Shown piece after piece: positions 17,207-24,958 of a stretch of 49,759 nt of DNA. How positions within the stretch are numbered: position 1 is the first letter of the stretch; every line of letters starts with the position of its first letter. Below the pieces are notes generated by a model. The model did no database searches. It was not told the origin of the DNA and saw only the letters and a program-made list of their open reading frames with translations. Where the stretch lies: positions 1 to 49,759 of the forward strand of contig NZ_JAMBON010000026.1 of NCBI RefSeq assembly GCF_023715655.1, read 5' to 3'. Made by a program: the position numbers and the translations under genes. The DNA comes from Oceanobacillus luteolus. Lineage in GTDB: Bacteria > Bacillota > Bacilli > Bacillales > Amphibacillaceae.

Positions 17207-19075
17207 CTACCTTTCTATGCTTTCGACTAATGTTTCCCATTTCTTTTCCAAAGCTTCTTTTTCACTATACATCTCTTGTAATATCTCAACATCCTCAATC
17301 TCTAACAGTTTGTCATCCAGTTCATTTATTTTCTTCTCTAAAGCATCTAGTTCTTCCTCTACTTTAAGTCCCGAATCTTTTTGCAACGATGAATTTCGCT
17401 GTCTTGGAGCCTGTTTCTTTTCACTGGCACCCAATTCGATTCGATGCTGTCTCTGCTCTTCCATCTTCTCCCTTGCCCATGTATAACTGCCGTCGAAATG
17501 ATACATTTTCCTATCTTCAAGCCAATAGATCTTCTCAAATAATTTATTCAAGAAATAACGGTCATGAGAGACAGCTAGAATCGTACCATTATAATCCTCC
17601 AGCGCTTCTTCCAATACTTCCCGTGAGTCGATATCCAAGTGGTTTGTCGGTTCATCTAAAATCAATAGATTCACATCCTGGTGCATAAGCTGCGCCAATC
17701 TTAGCCGCATACGTTCACCACCACTTAAGCCGGAAACTTTTTGAAAAACTGTATGACCATAAAACATGAACTTGGCCAGTATCCCCCTTGCCTCACCTTC
17801 AGTCACCTTCACCTTATCCCGGAATGCATCCAATACTGTTTCATCGGCGGCCTCTTGGAAAACATGCTGTGACAAATATCCGATTTTAACATTACTACCG
17901 ACACGAACCTCGCCCTCGTCAGCCGTCATTTCTCCTAATATCATTTTCAGTATTGTAGATTTTCCTGTACCATTCTGACCGATGATTGCTGCTCGATTTT
18001 GATAAACAAGATGCATCGACACATCCTGGAATAATTGCTTATCCCCAAATCTTTTACAGACGTTCCGCAATTGGATGACGTCCTTCCCGCTTCGATCAGA
18101 GGCCTCCATTTCCAAGTCCATTTTCTTCCGTTGCATTACTGGGCGATTCAATTTCTCCATTCTTTCTAGCGCTCTTTCCATATTACGCGCCCTTCGATGT
18201 AGATCAGCATTCGGTGGATTTGCCCGGTTAGCCCAGTCCCGAAGCCGCTTGATCGCTTCTTTCACCTTCTTGATTTTCTTCTGTTGCTCCTCATAATCTT
18301 GGAAAGCCTTTAATAACCTTTTCTCTTTTTCTTCCACAAATCCAGAAAAATTGGTGTGGTACGTCATCAGCTCCCCATCCTCTAAATCAAGTATTTTATC
18401 GACCACTTCATCAAGGAAATAGCGGTCATGTGAAATGACGAGGACAGTTCCTTTATAATTCTTTAAAAATTCTTCGAGCCATTCTACAGCCAGTAAATCG
18501 AGATGATTCGTTGGTTCATCCAGCAATAACAATTCTGGTTCCTGAAGCAACAGCTGACCGAGTCCGACCTTCGTCTTCTCTCCTCCACTTAAACTGGAAA
18601 AAGCTTGATCTATAAAATCGACCATGTCTAACCCGTGAACAATTTTCTCCATACTTGCTTCCATTTCATAGCCGCCTTGTATAGAAAACTGTTCCTGCAG
18701 CTTGCCGTATTCGGACACCAATTTTTCCAATTCCTCCGTGTCAGACTCACTTGTCATTCGTTCTTCCATCTTCTTCATTTTATATTCCATGTTAGTTAAA
18801 TCTGAAAAAGCCCTTTTCAGTACATCCCATGCTGTACCCTGCGACTCTTCCGGAAGCTGTTTCAAATAGCCGATGGAGGCACCCTTTTTCCAATGAATCT
18901 TTCCGGCATCGACCAACTCCTCACCTGAAAGCAGACGAAGCAATGTCGTTTTTCCACTTCCGTTCCTTCCCACTAAAGCGACTCTTTCATTTTCTTTTAT
19001 CTCAAACGATAGATTTTCAAAAATCATGTTACCACCGTACATTTTGGCAATATCGTTTACACTACAAATTATCAT
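17207..19075 (-). CDS. ABC-F ATPase, ribosome-protection-like
   Basis: A 622-aa soluble protein with two ABC ATPase domains and no membrane part, so an ABC-F factor acting on the ribosome. Domain 1 (about 1-235): Walker A GRNGSGKT, signature LSGGEKTKVGLGQ, Walker B LLLLDEPTNHLD. A linker of charged helices (about 240-310, P-site tRNA interaction region) follows. Domain 2 (about 325-525): GQNGTGKS, LSGGERMRLRLAQ, LLILDEPTNHLD. The C-terminal extension (about 545-622) is a predicted coiled coil. The size fits the YfmR/YdiF group or antibiotic-resistance ABC-Fs; sequence alone does not separate them. The attenuator-like leader upstream favours a drug-inducible protection factor. The ATG has AAGGAGG 6 bases upstream. 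Confidence 0.9.
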   Translation of the reverse strand: MIICSVNDIAKMYGGNMIFENLSFEIKENERVALVGRNGSGKTTLLRLLSGEELVDAGKIHWKKGASIGYLKQLPEESQGTAWDVLKRAFSDLTNMEYKMKKMEERMTSESDTEELEKLVSEYGKLQEQFSIQGGYEMEASMEKIVHGLDMVDFIDQAFSSLSGGEKTKVGLGQLLLQEPELLLLDEPTNHLDLLAVEWLEEFLKNYKGTVLVISHDRYFLDEVVDKILDLEDGELMTYHTNFSGFVEEKEKRLLKAFQDYEEQQKKIKKVKEAIKRLRDWANRANPPNADLHRRARNMERALERMEKLNRPVMQRKKMDLEMEASDRSGKDVIQLRNVCKRFGDKQLFQDVSMHLVYQNRAAIIGQNGTGKSTILKMILGEMTADEGEVRVGSNVKIGYLSQHVFQEAADETVLDAFRDKVKVTEGEARGILAKFMFYGHTVFQKVSGLSGGERMRLRLAQLMHQDVNLLILDEPTNHLDIDSREVLEEALEDYNGTILAVSHDRYFLNKLFEKIYWLEDRKMYHFDGSYTWAREKMEEQRQHRIELGASEKKQAPRQRNSSLQKDSGLKVEEELDALEKKINELDDKLLEIEDVEILQEMYSEKEALEKKWETLVESIER

Positions 19076-19101
19076 TTTTATCCTCCTTCATTGTAAGTAC
19101 A

Positions 19102-19137
19102 CAAAAAACCATGAGAAGACATACTCCCCATGGTTTA
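19102..19137 (-). terminator. Leader terminator 2, next to ABC-F start
   Basis: Minus-strand stem of about 13 bp (8 perfect pairs AAACCATG/CATGGTTT plus wobble-containing extension) followed by T6. It ends about 27 bases before the ABC-F ATG, so it must be bypassed for expression. Confidence 0.85.
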
Positions 19138-19159
19138 TAGATGCTGCAAATCAGCATCA

Positions 19160-19195
19160 AAATAAAAAGGAGTACATGAAAATGCACTCCTTTTC
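19160..19195 (-). terminator. Leader terminator 1
   Basis: Minus-strand stem AAAAGGAGT (19186-19194) with ACTCCTTTT (19165-19173), extended by an inner CAT/ATG pair, and followed by a TTTTTATTTT tail. It lies upstream of terminator 2 in the same leader. Its 5' arm contains a ribosome-binding-like AAAGGAG and its loop an ATG opening a six-codon frame (MYSFLF), possibly coincidental. Confidence 0.8.
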
Positions 19196-19197
19196 CA

Positions 19198-19230
19198 ATA
19201 TAGCTTTTAATCAACAGACGACGGCTATAT
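19198..19230 (-). ncRNA. Leader hairpin before terminator 1
   Basis: Arms ATATAGC and GCTATAT (19224-19230 and 19198-19204) form a 7-bp stem immediately before terminator 1. It could belong to an alternative, antiterminating fold of the ABC-F leader. Confidence 0.4.
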
Positions 19231-19322
19231 CCCCTTCAAATACGAGGTGGAGAATTAAAAATCCGTCAATCCTTGATTTCTTTTATGGGTAAAGAGATGT
19301 TTCCACTGTTTCAGCTTGCTAT

Positions 19323-19439
19323 TTAGTTGTTAAAAAAGGACACACTTATCCCGTTAACAACCAAACATGCAAATTTTGCACGGACAAAATAAAGAAAATC
19401 TTCTACAAATCCATGCACTAAAACAGTATCATTAAACAT
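19323..19439 (-). CDS. Leader peptide of ABC-F operon, 38 aa
   Basis: A 38-codon frame begins MFNDTVLVHGFVEDFLYFVR and ends SVSFFNN. It has an excellent ribosome binding site (GGAGGTG, 7 bases before the ATG), better than that of many full genes here. Its final codons lie in an inverted repeat (GTTGTTAA and TTAACAAC), so ribosome position on the peptide would decide whether that hairpin forms. Downstream are a hairpin, two tandem terminators and the ABC-F gene. This is the layout of ribosome-mediated attenuation used by several antibiotic-inducible ABC-F and erm genes. The peptide may act only in cis; function is inferred from arrangement. Confidence 0.7.
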   Translation of the reverse strand: MFNDTVLVHGFVEDFLYFVRAKFACLVVNGISVSFFNN

Positions 19440-19471
19440 CCTTTCCCACCTCCGTTCATCAATATAATTAC

Positions 19472-19500
19472 AGTTTACCATTTTCCGAAAGTTTCCACAA
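19472..19500 (-). promoter_or_regulatory. Candidate promoter of ABC-F leader
   Basis: Minus strand TTGTGG (19495-19500), a 17-base spacer and TAAACT (19472-19477) with an extended TGG before the -10. A start near 19466 would place the leader peptide's ribosome binding site (19447-19453) close to the RNA 5' end. Confidence 0.5.
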
Positions 19501-19505
19501 GCAGA

Positions 19506-20927
19506 TTATTCATTTGGATTAATCACGAACTCCACTCGACGATTTTTCTGCCTACCATCCTCATCTTCATTTGAAGCAATCGGCCTGGTCAATCCGTAAC
19601 CGTTCGTCTCAAATGTTAAATGATCAAGGCCACCATTTTCCTGGATATAAACTTCCACCGCTTCTGCCCGTTCTTCCGATAATTTCTGGTTCAACTCTTC
19701 GCTGCCTGAGTTATCCGTGTGTCCGTTAATTTGGATGACCGTTCCTTCTTCTACCTTTTCCAATGACCCGAGGAAATCATCAAGAGCCGCTTCTGCCTCT
19801 TCCCTTAATTCACTTTCACCAAAATCAAATAAAATATGATCCGGCAGCTGGATTTTCGTTTCTTCCCCATCAACCGTTATCTGGGAATCTTCAGGCAAGT
19901 TATAATCAAACTCAGGAAAATTCGGATAAAGTTTTAATTCAATTCCTTTTACCCCTTCTTCATTCTCTATCACTTGCTCGCCTTCCATGTAAGCAAAGTC
20001 CTCCCCATAAACATTAAAAGTCTCATCAGGGTCTTGATGGCTATAATTCCCCCATGTTGAAAACTCGATGAAACCAACATCTGTGATAGAGTCATACGGA
20101 ATCCGCAATAAAAAAGTTCCATCCCGCTTTACGTTATCTTCACTGCTGAACCAATGTTGTGGTAGTGCAGCTTTCTCTGAGGAATAATAAACAGCCCTGA
20201 CATTCGTTCCTTCTAATAGATTTGATTTTCCTTCCACATATAGATAACGGTGATCATTCGTTACGTCCGTATCAACCCATACTTCCTTTTCTCCGTAGTC
20301 AGTCGGAGGATCTGTGTATTCAGGAGCCTCAATCAAATATTCCGTTTCTTCGCCGCCGACTAAAATATAAATTGGAGCGTAAGCCTTATATTTCGTTTCT
20401 CCTGATTGATCATATGGATAAATAAATGGCCCTTCCATTTTTTCTCCCTTTTCACCATAGAGTAAGATTGTTTCTTCTGGTTGCATCGACATTTTCACTT
20501 CGATCGCCAACTCAATATAACTTTGATCAAAACTTTCCCCAGGTGGAGGAAATTCGAAATGGAAGCTTCCATCACTTTCCACTTTTGCATTCTCTGACCC
20601 ACAAGCTACACAAATTAGATGTCTTAATGTAAAGGGAGAGCGGTAACGGGTAACTTGAACATTCGTTCCTTCAGGTAAGTTACTTTCTCCTTCTACAATC
20701 ATGGCATCATCCGTAAGCGTCACTTTTCCTCCTAAAGAAACCTCAGCACTTTGTTCAACCTTTTCCGCGTCTTCTATGTCATCTTCTTCATTTACTTCTG
20801 CTGCCACTTCCTCAACTATTTCGCTCTCTTTCGTTGATTCATCCTCAGCAGGTTCCTCCTCTGCTTCCCCCTGACAAGCTGTCAAAAATAAAATAAAAAT
20901 TAATGCTAAAACGGCTAACCGCTTCAC
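19506..20927 (-). CDS. OmpA-domain lipoprotein with duplicated domain
   Basis: A 473-aa lipoprotein: signal peptide and lipobox (LFLTAC, Cys18), an acidic linker (about 20-60), two related modules, and an OmpA-like peptidoglycan-binding domain (about 360-470). The modules align by eye: EGESNLPEGTNV (79-90) with EGKSNLLEGTNV (232-243), then SDGSFHFEFP with RDGTFLLRIP, and YGEKGEKMEG with YGEDFAYMEG. The OmpA domain keeps the diaminopimelate-contacting motif HTDNSGSEELNQKLSEER (Asp405, Arg420). It would sit on the outer membrane face and grip the cell wall; the modules' ligand is unknown. The start is GTG, with GGGGGATG upstream. Confidence 0.85.
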   Translation of the reverse strand: MKRLAVLALIFILFLTACQGEAEEEPAEDESTKESEIVEEVAAEVNEEDDIEDAEKVEQSAEVSLGGKVTLTDDAMIVEGESNLPEGTNVQVTRYRSPFTLRHLICVACGSENAKVESDGSFHFEFPPPGESFDQSYIELAIEVKMSMQPEETILLYGEKGEKMEGPFIYPYDQSGETKYKAYAPIYILVGGEETEYLIEAPEYTDPPTDYGEKEVWVDTDVTNDHRYLYVEGKSNLLEGTNVRAVYYSSEKAALPQHWFSSEDNVKRDGTFLLRIPYDSITDVGFIEFSTWGNYSHQDPDETFNVYGEDFAYMEGEQVIENEEGVKGIELKLYPNFPEFDYNLPEDSQITVDGEETKIQLPDHILFDFGESELREEAEAALDDFLGSLEKVEEGTVIQINGHTDNSGSEELNQKLSEERAEAVEVYIQENGGLDHLTFETNGYGLTRPIASNEDEDGRQKNRRVEFVINPNE

Positions 20928-21141
20928 GGCATCATCCCCCCAAACCTAGTCTATCCATATCTTAGGAAAGTTTAAGAGAAAATGAAATAGCTTCAAAGTT
21001 CTAAACAAGACAGCCCTCCAGTACGTTTTTCCTGGTTTTCGTTTTGAATAAGGGTTGAAATAACTGCTCCATAAAGAGCATAACGCGAAACATATTTTAA
21101 TCCTCGAAGGAGCGAAAATACCTTCCCTCCGCCAAATTTGC

Positions 21142-21147
21142 TATAAT
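21142..21147 (+). promoter_or_regulatory. -10 box of deaminase gene
   Basis: A perfect TATAAT stands 39 bases before the start codon; no convincing -35 is seen. The rest of the 258-base gap upstream shows no riboswitch that I could recognise. Confidence 0.4.
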
Positions 21148-21185
21148 ATCTATGACAACACAAGAATTAAAGGAGACAGAAATGG

Positions 21186-22433
21186 ATGAAAAAATTTATC
21201 AACGCAAACATCTACGGAGACCCAGAGTCTCAAGAAATCCTCATCGAAAATAACCAATTCAAAGCAGTTGGCAATAACTTGGGAGACGCAGACGAAGTAA
21301 TCGACCTTGAAGGCCGTCTTGTGCTCCCACCATATGTCGATCCCCACCTCCACTTGGATTACATCTTCTCAGGACTTGGCGAAGGAAACGCCAACGTATC
21401 CGGTACACTTTTTGAAGGTATCCAGCGCTGGAGCGATAACAAAAAGTCATTAACAGAAGACTTAGTTCGAGAAAGAGCTTTAAAAGGAATCAAAAAAGAA
21501 GTAAGTCATGGGGTGCAGTTCATCCGTACTCATGTTGATATTACCGATCCGAATCTGACGGGAATGAAAGCTTTACTTAAACTCCGCGAAGAATTAAAAG
21601 ATATCGTTACCCTTCAACTTGTCGCCTTCCCTCAAGAAGGATTTTTTCGCTACAAAGGCGCAGAACAATTAATGGAACAAGCATTGGAAATGGGTGCGGA
21701 TGTCGCTGGAGGTATCCCACATTTTGAGATTTCCTACGAGCACGGTGTGGAGTCTCTGAAACGGATTGTTGACTTGGCAATTAAATATAATGTCATGATT
21801 GATATCCACTGTGACGAAAACGATGATCCAAACAGCCGCTTCCTCGAAGTACTAAATGCGCTAGTGATGGAAAAAGACTACGGAGAATATACAACCGCAA
21901 GTCATACGACAAGCTTCGGTGCAGTAGAAAACAGTTATGCGAATAAAATGATGGGCTTATTCAGAGAATCAAAAATCAACTTCATCTCTTGTCCTACAGA
22001 AAACGCCCACTTACAAGGACGTGGCGACAATTATCCGAAACGCCGTGGTCTCACAAGAGTGAAGGAATTACTCGAAAATGGCAACAACGTCGCATTTGCC
22101 CAAGATTCAATCGCAGACTACTGGTATCCATTAGGTAACGGAAACATGATGAACATCCTAGATAACGGAATCCATTTGGCACATTACACCCATATCGATG
22201 AAATCAATAAAGCATTCGACCTCATCACGTATAATGGCGCGAATATTATGCGGGTCAACGATGAGTACGGAATTGAAGCAGGCAAACCAGCGAACTTTAT
22301 CGTACTGGATGCAAAGGATGCTTATGAAGCGATTCGAGAGCGTGCCGAAGTGTTAGCTTCTGTCCGTAACGGAGAATACTTATTTAAACGCGAACCGAGA
22401 AAAAATGATGTTGAAATTGACTTCTTAAAATAA
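21186..22433 (+). CDS. Cytosine deaminase-like amidohydrolase (CodA type)
   Basis: A 415-aa metal-dependent amidohydrolase matching CodA across its length, which would deaminate cytosine or a related base. Metal and active-site segments are present: PHLHLD (about 53-58), RTHVD, VAFPQEG (the Gln that contacts the pyrimidine), DIHCDEND (about 207-214), SHTTSF and YPKRRGLTRVKELLE. The CodA metal-ligand loop GHDDVFDPWYPLG reads AQDSIADYWYPLG here: the catalytic Asp is kept, but the preceding His is Gln and the next Asp is Ser. Substrate preference may therefore differ from E. coli CodA. AAGGAG lies about 10 bases before the ATG. No permease gene (codB) is adjacent. Confidence 0.8.
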   Translation: MKKFINANIYGDPESQEILIENNQFKAVGNNLGDADEVIDLEGRLVLPPYVDPHLHLDYIFSGLGEGNANVSGTLFEGIQRWSDNKKSLTEDLVRERALKGIKKEVSHGVQFIRTHVDITDPNLTGMKALLKLREELKDIVTLQLVAFPQEGFFRYKGAEQLMEQALEMGADVAGGIPHFEISYEHGVESLKRIVDLAIKYNVMIDIHCDENDDPNSRFLEVLNALVMEKDYGEYTTASHTTSFGAVENSYANKMMGLFRESKINFISCPTENAHLQGRGDNYPKRRGLTRVKELLENGNNVAFAQDSIADYWYPLGNGNMMNILDNGIHLAHYTHIDEINKAFDLITYNGANIMRVNDEYGIEAGKPANFIVLDAKDAYEAIRERAEVLASVRNGEYLFKREPRKNDVEIDFLK

Positions 22434-22441
22434 AAATAAAA

Positions 22442-22475
22442 AAATCCCCCTCTCCACATTAGGAGGGGGATTTCT
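22442..22475. terminator. Bidirectional terminator
   Basis: An 11-bp stem (22442-22452 with 22463-22473) rich in C/G, flanked by A and T runs, lies between the convergent deaminase gene and the ger operon. Confidence 0.85.
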
Positions 22476-22681
22476 CATGAAGTTACGGATAGAAAACCGA
22501 TAAGATGATTCAGTAATGTAGTCGGTCCAGGCATTTTCTCCAATGGCAAAAATGAAAGTATAGCACATACACCAAAAATAAATATTAGAGTAGCTTTTTC
22601 AGTTTTGGAGGCATTTTTTATTAAATTCCAATCAACAGCGATAATGATACCAATCAATATAAGCATAACGATGATCGGCAC
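22475..22681 (-). CDS. Small two-helix Ger operon protein (GerD-subunit type)
   Basis: A 68-aa protein with two transmembrane segments (about 2-18 and 30-47) and a short polar loop. It is the last gene of the ger operon and starts with GTG overlapping the gerC stop (TAGTG), behind GAGGTGA. Small two-helix subunits of this kind accompany some GerA-family nutrient receptors and adjust germination response; this assignment rests on size, topology and operon position, because the sequence itself is not distinctive. Confidence 0.65.
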   Translation of the reverse strand: MPIIVMLILIGIIIAVDWNLIKNASKTEKATLIFIFGVCAILSFLPLEKMPGPTTLLNHLIGFLSVTS

Positions 22682-23844
22682 TATTCTTTCACCTCATCTT
22701 TCGGCAAGAATCCCGGCGGACCAATATAACCAGGTTTTTGGACAATTACGGTAAGATCAATATCGACTTCCACCTCTTGATATTTACTATCCCATTCACT
22801 TTTTGCTTCTTTCCACTCTTGTGGGTAATGTTGATGAAACTTTCTTCCGAACTGAAGTACATCCGTATTCATCTTTTGAAGTTTGCTAATAAGATCTGCT
22901 ATTTTTCCTTCCAACACTTCTTTATACCTTTTCTCGATTTGCTTAATTACCTGTTCATGCATAATATTGAAATGTGTTTCGTTCTGTATAATTTCTCCTT
23001 CTACAGAAACAACAACATCCATTTTCCATTGCCCATCCTGCACTTCAGGTATGTACTTAACTCTACCTGAAGCAACTTTCATTGTAATATCCCCACTCTC
23101 TTCAGGTAAACTTGCAGATACAACCCCTCTTGTCACATCCCCTTGTAACCACAATAAATATTGAGTTTCCATAATATCGAGTAAGCCCGCCTGTTGATCA
23201 CCATGAAAAGTCGCCGTAGCAGAAATAACTGGTATTGTCTTCTGTTGAGCATTTCCAGCTGCTTCTAAAGGAATAATATAGGGAATCGAAACGCTCTTCC
23301 CTTCCCCCATTAACCCTTTATCTACATCCCGTAACGTCGTACCTAAACCTACTTCCTCATCTGTTAATTTACTTAACACTTCTGCAGAATATCTTTCGAG
23401 AGGCGGGGTCAGTTCCAAAGTGCCCTTCGCTTCTCCCTGGCTTACAAATAAAAAAGCTCCTCCTCTTGGTCCCGGGTGCCGGGCTAAATAGTCCAACTCT
23501 TCTCGTATCCCATCCTTTGCGAGCTCTTCTCCAAGAATAAATATTTTACATTGTCCCCAAAAAATCCTTCGCGGAACATTCACTTGCAATAAGGAGATGG
23601 CACTTGCAAGGTTCTCTCCCACACCCTCTCTTACAAAGGTAGCCCCTGAATCGGGATCTTCCCCCGTCTCCCCACTCGTAATTGCACGTGGTATAAAAAT
23701 TTGGACGGAGATCCTCGTCTGTCCATCTTCAAGTTTATCAATTGCAGCAGCCGTAATGATAGCAAGGTTTTGCAACTCTACTCTGTCCCAGCAACCGGAT
23801 AAGAGTGGAAGGCTTAGCACTAAAACAAGAATCATTTTCTTCAA
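22681..23844 (-). CDS. Ger(x)C family spore germination lipoprotein
   Basis: A 387-aa GerC-type lipoprotein, the C subunit of a nutrient germinant receptor in the spore inner membrane. Signal peptide and lipobox (LLSGCWDRVELQ, Cys about 17) are followed by the family hallmark WDRxE-L and the C-terminal region KKMNTDVLQFGRKFHQHYPQEW-like (about 333-352 of the protein; sequence in the window is QKMNTDVLQFGRKF). The start is TTG at 23844, behind GGGGGCGG, overlapping the gerB stop (TTGA). The frame is open 47 codons further upstream, but that would read through gerB. Confidence 0.9.
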   Translation of the reverse strand: MKKMILVLVLSLPLLSGCWDRVELQNLAIITAAAIDKLEDGQTRISVQIFIPRAITSGETGEDPDSGATFVREGVGENLASAISLLQVNVPRRIFWGQCKIFILGEELAKDGIREELDYLARHPGPRGGAFLFVSQGEAKGTLELTPPLERYSAEVLSKLTDEEVGLGTTLRDVDKGLMGEGKSVSIPYIIPLEAAGNAQQKTIPVISATATFHGDQQAGLLDIMETQYLLWLQGDVTRGVVSASLPEESGDITMKVASGRVKYIPEVQDGQWKMDVVVSVEGEIIQNETHFNIMHEQVIKQIEKRYKEVLEGKIADLISKLQKMNTDVLQFGRKFHQHYPQEWKEAKSEWDSKYQEVEVDIDLTVIVQKPGYIGPPGFLPKDEVKE

Positions 23845-24934
23845 TTGGTTTTCCGCCCCCTCATCCCACGTGCTAAAGCGATAAGTAGTAAACAAAGAGG
23901 TAGTATGACTTGAACCAGAAGGAAATAAGTTGGCTGAATGTTCTTCATGTAATCCACTAAGACTACATAATTCGGCAAGCCCCACTGACTAAACAGTATA
24001 ATAAACAGACTGATCGGATAAACAACAATTCGATAATCAGACAACCTCAATAATTGAGCAAGCGCCAAGCTAACTACATAGAGAAACATAGATATCTTTA
24101 CAAAGTTACCTAGAACCCAAGAAGCTGTAATAATCACCTCAAAGTTTTCAAAAAAGTCAAATACTGATATTGCGCGGATAAGGGAATAGACTGGATATAG
24201 TTGATTGCCTGCGGTTACCCCAAGTACAGTAAGCACAAAAAATTGACGTAAAAAAAAATGAGCATAATATATATAGTTGCCAATATCCCTGGCTTTACAC
24301 TGATTTTCTCTCTATTAAGAAATGGAAAAATAAATGCCAGCAAGAAAAGCTCACTATACCATGCACCGAAGACAAAACCGCCCTTCAAGACAGGCGTAAT
24401 CCCATTTTCCATAATAGGAAGCAGGAGGCTTACATCCATATCTTTAATCAGCAATAATAAAGAAAGTGAGGATAGCATGAATATCGTCGTACAAATGACG
24501 GCGCTTCTTGCAATCACCTCAATACCACCACGCACCGCCAAGGCACTTACTACCATTATGCTAAGGGAGAAAATTAGTTCTGGAGTTTCTGTCAATACGT
24601 TCATCGTAATAAAATCCGTATATTGCCGAACAATTAGCCCAGTATTATGGAGGTAAAAGAAGATGAGAAAAAAACTGAGCATAGAACCGAGTATTTTTCC
24701 GAGAATTTTTTCATTATATTGAATCGGAGTCATTCTCGGAAACAGTTCATGAAGCTTCCAAACAAGAAAGACAGTAATAAATCCGATGATAGAGCCTGCA
24801 ATTGGAGTCATCCACATATCATGTACCGCAAGTTGAGCAGCCATTGATGGGATGGAGAGGATCCCCGTAGCAATGATGGTTGGTATAATGATAAATTGCA
24901 TTTGCAACGTCGATATCTTCCCTTTTTCCAGCAA
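23841..24934 (-). pseudogene. GerB-type spore germination permease, frameshifted at T9
   Basis: A GerB/Spore_permease protein (APC superfamily, about 364 aa intended) split into two frames. The first 239 codons (from TTG at 24934) give about seven transmembrane segments, and the last 131 codons give the rest (LYPVYSLIRAISVFDFFENF and GNFVKISMFLYVVSL are typical). The frames meet at a run of nine T on the minus strand (about 24250-24258). With ten T the reading continues as IFFLRQFFVLTVLGVTAG, a normal GerB sequence. So one base is missing: a real inactivating mutation, a homopolymer sequencing error, or a case rescued by transcriptional slippage. GerB-less receptors are normally non-functional. 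Confidence 0.88.
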
Positions 24935-24958
24935 CTATATTTCACTCCCATCTGCGGC

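Noticed and set aside
20930-21185. Purine or pyrimidine riboswitch before the CodA-like gene
   Set aside because: No conserved core motifs were found; only a -10 box is clear.
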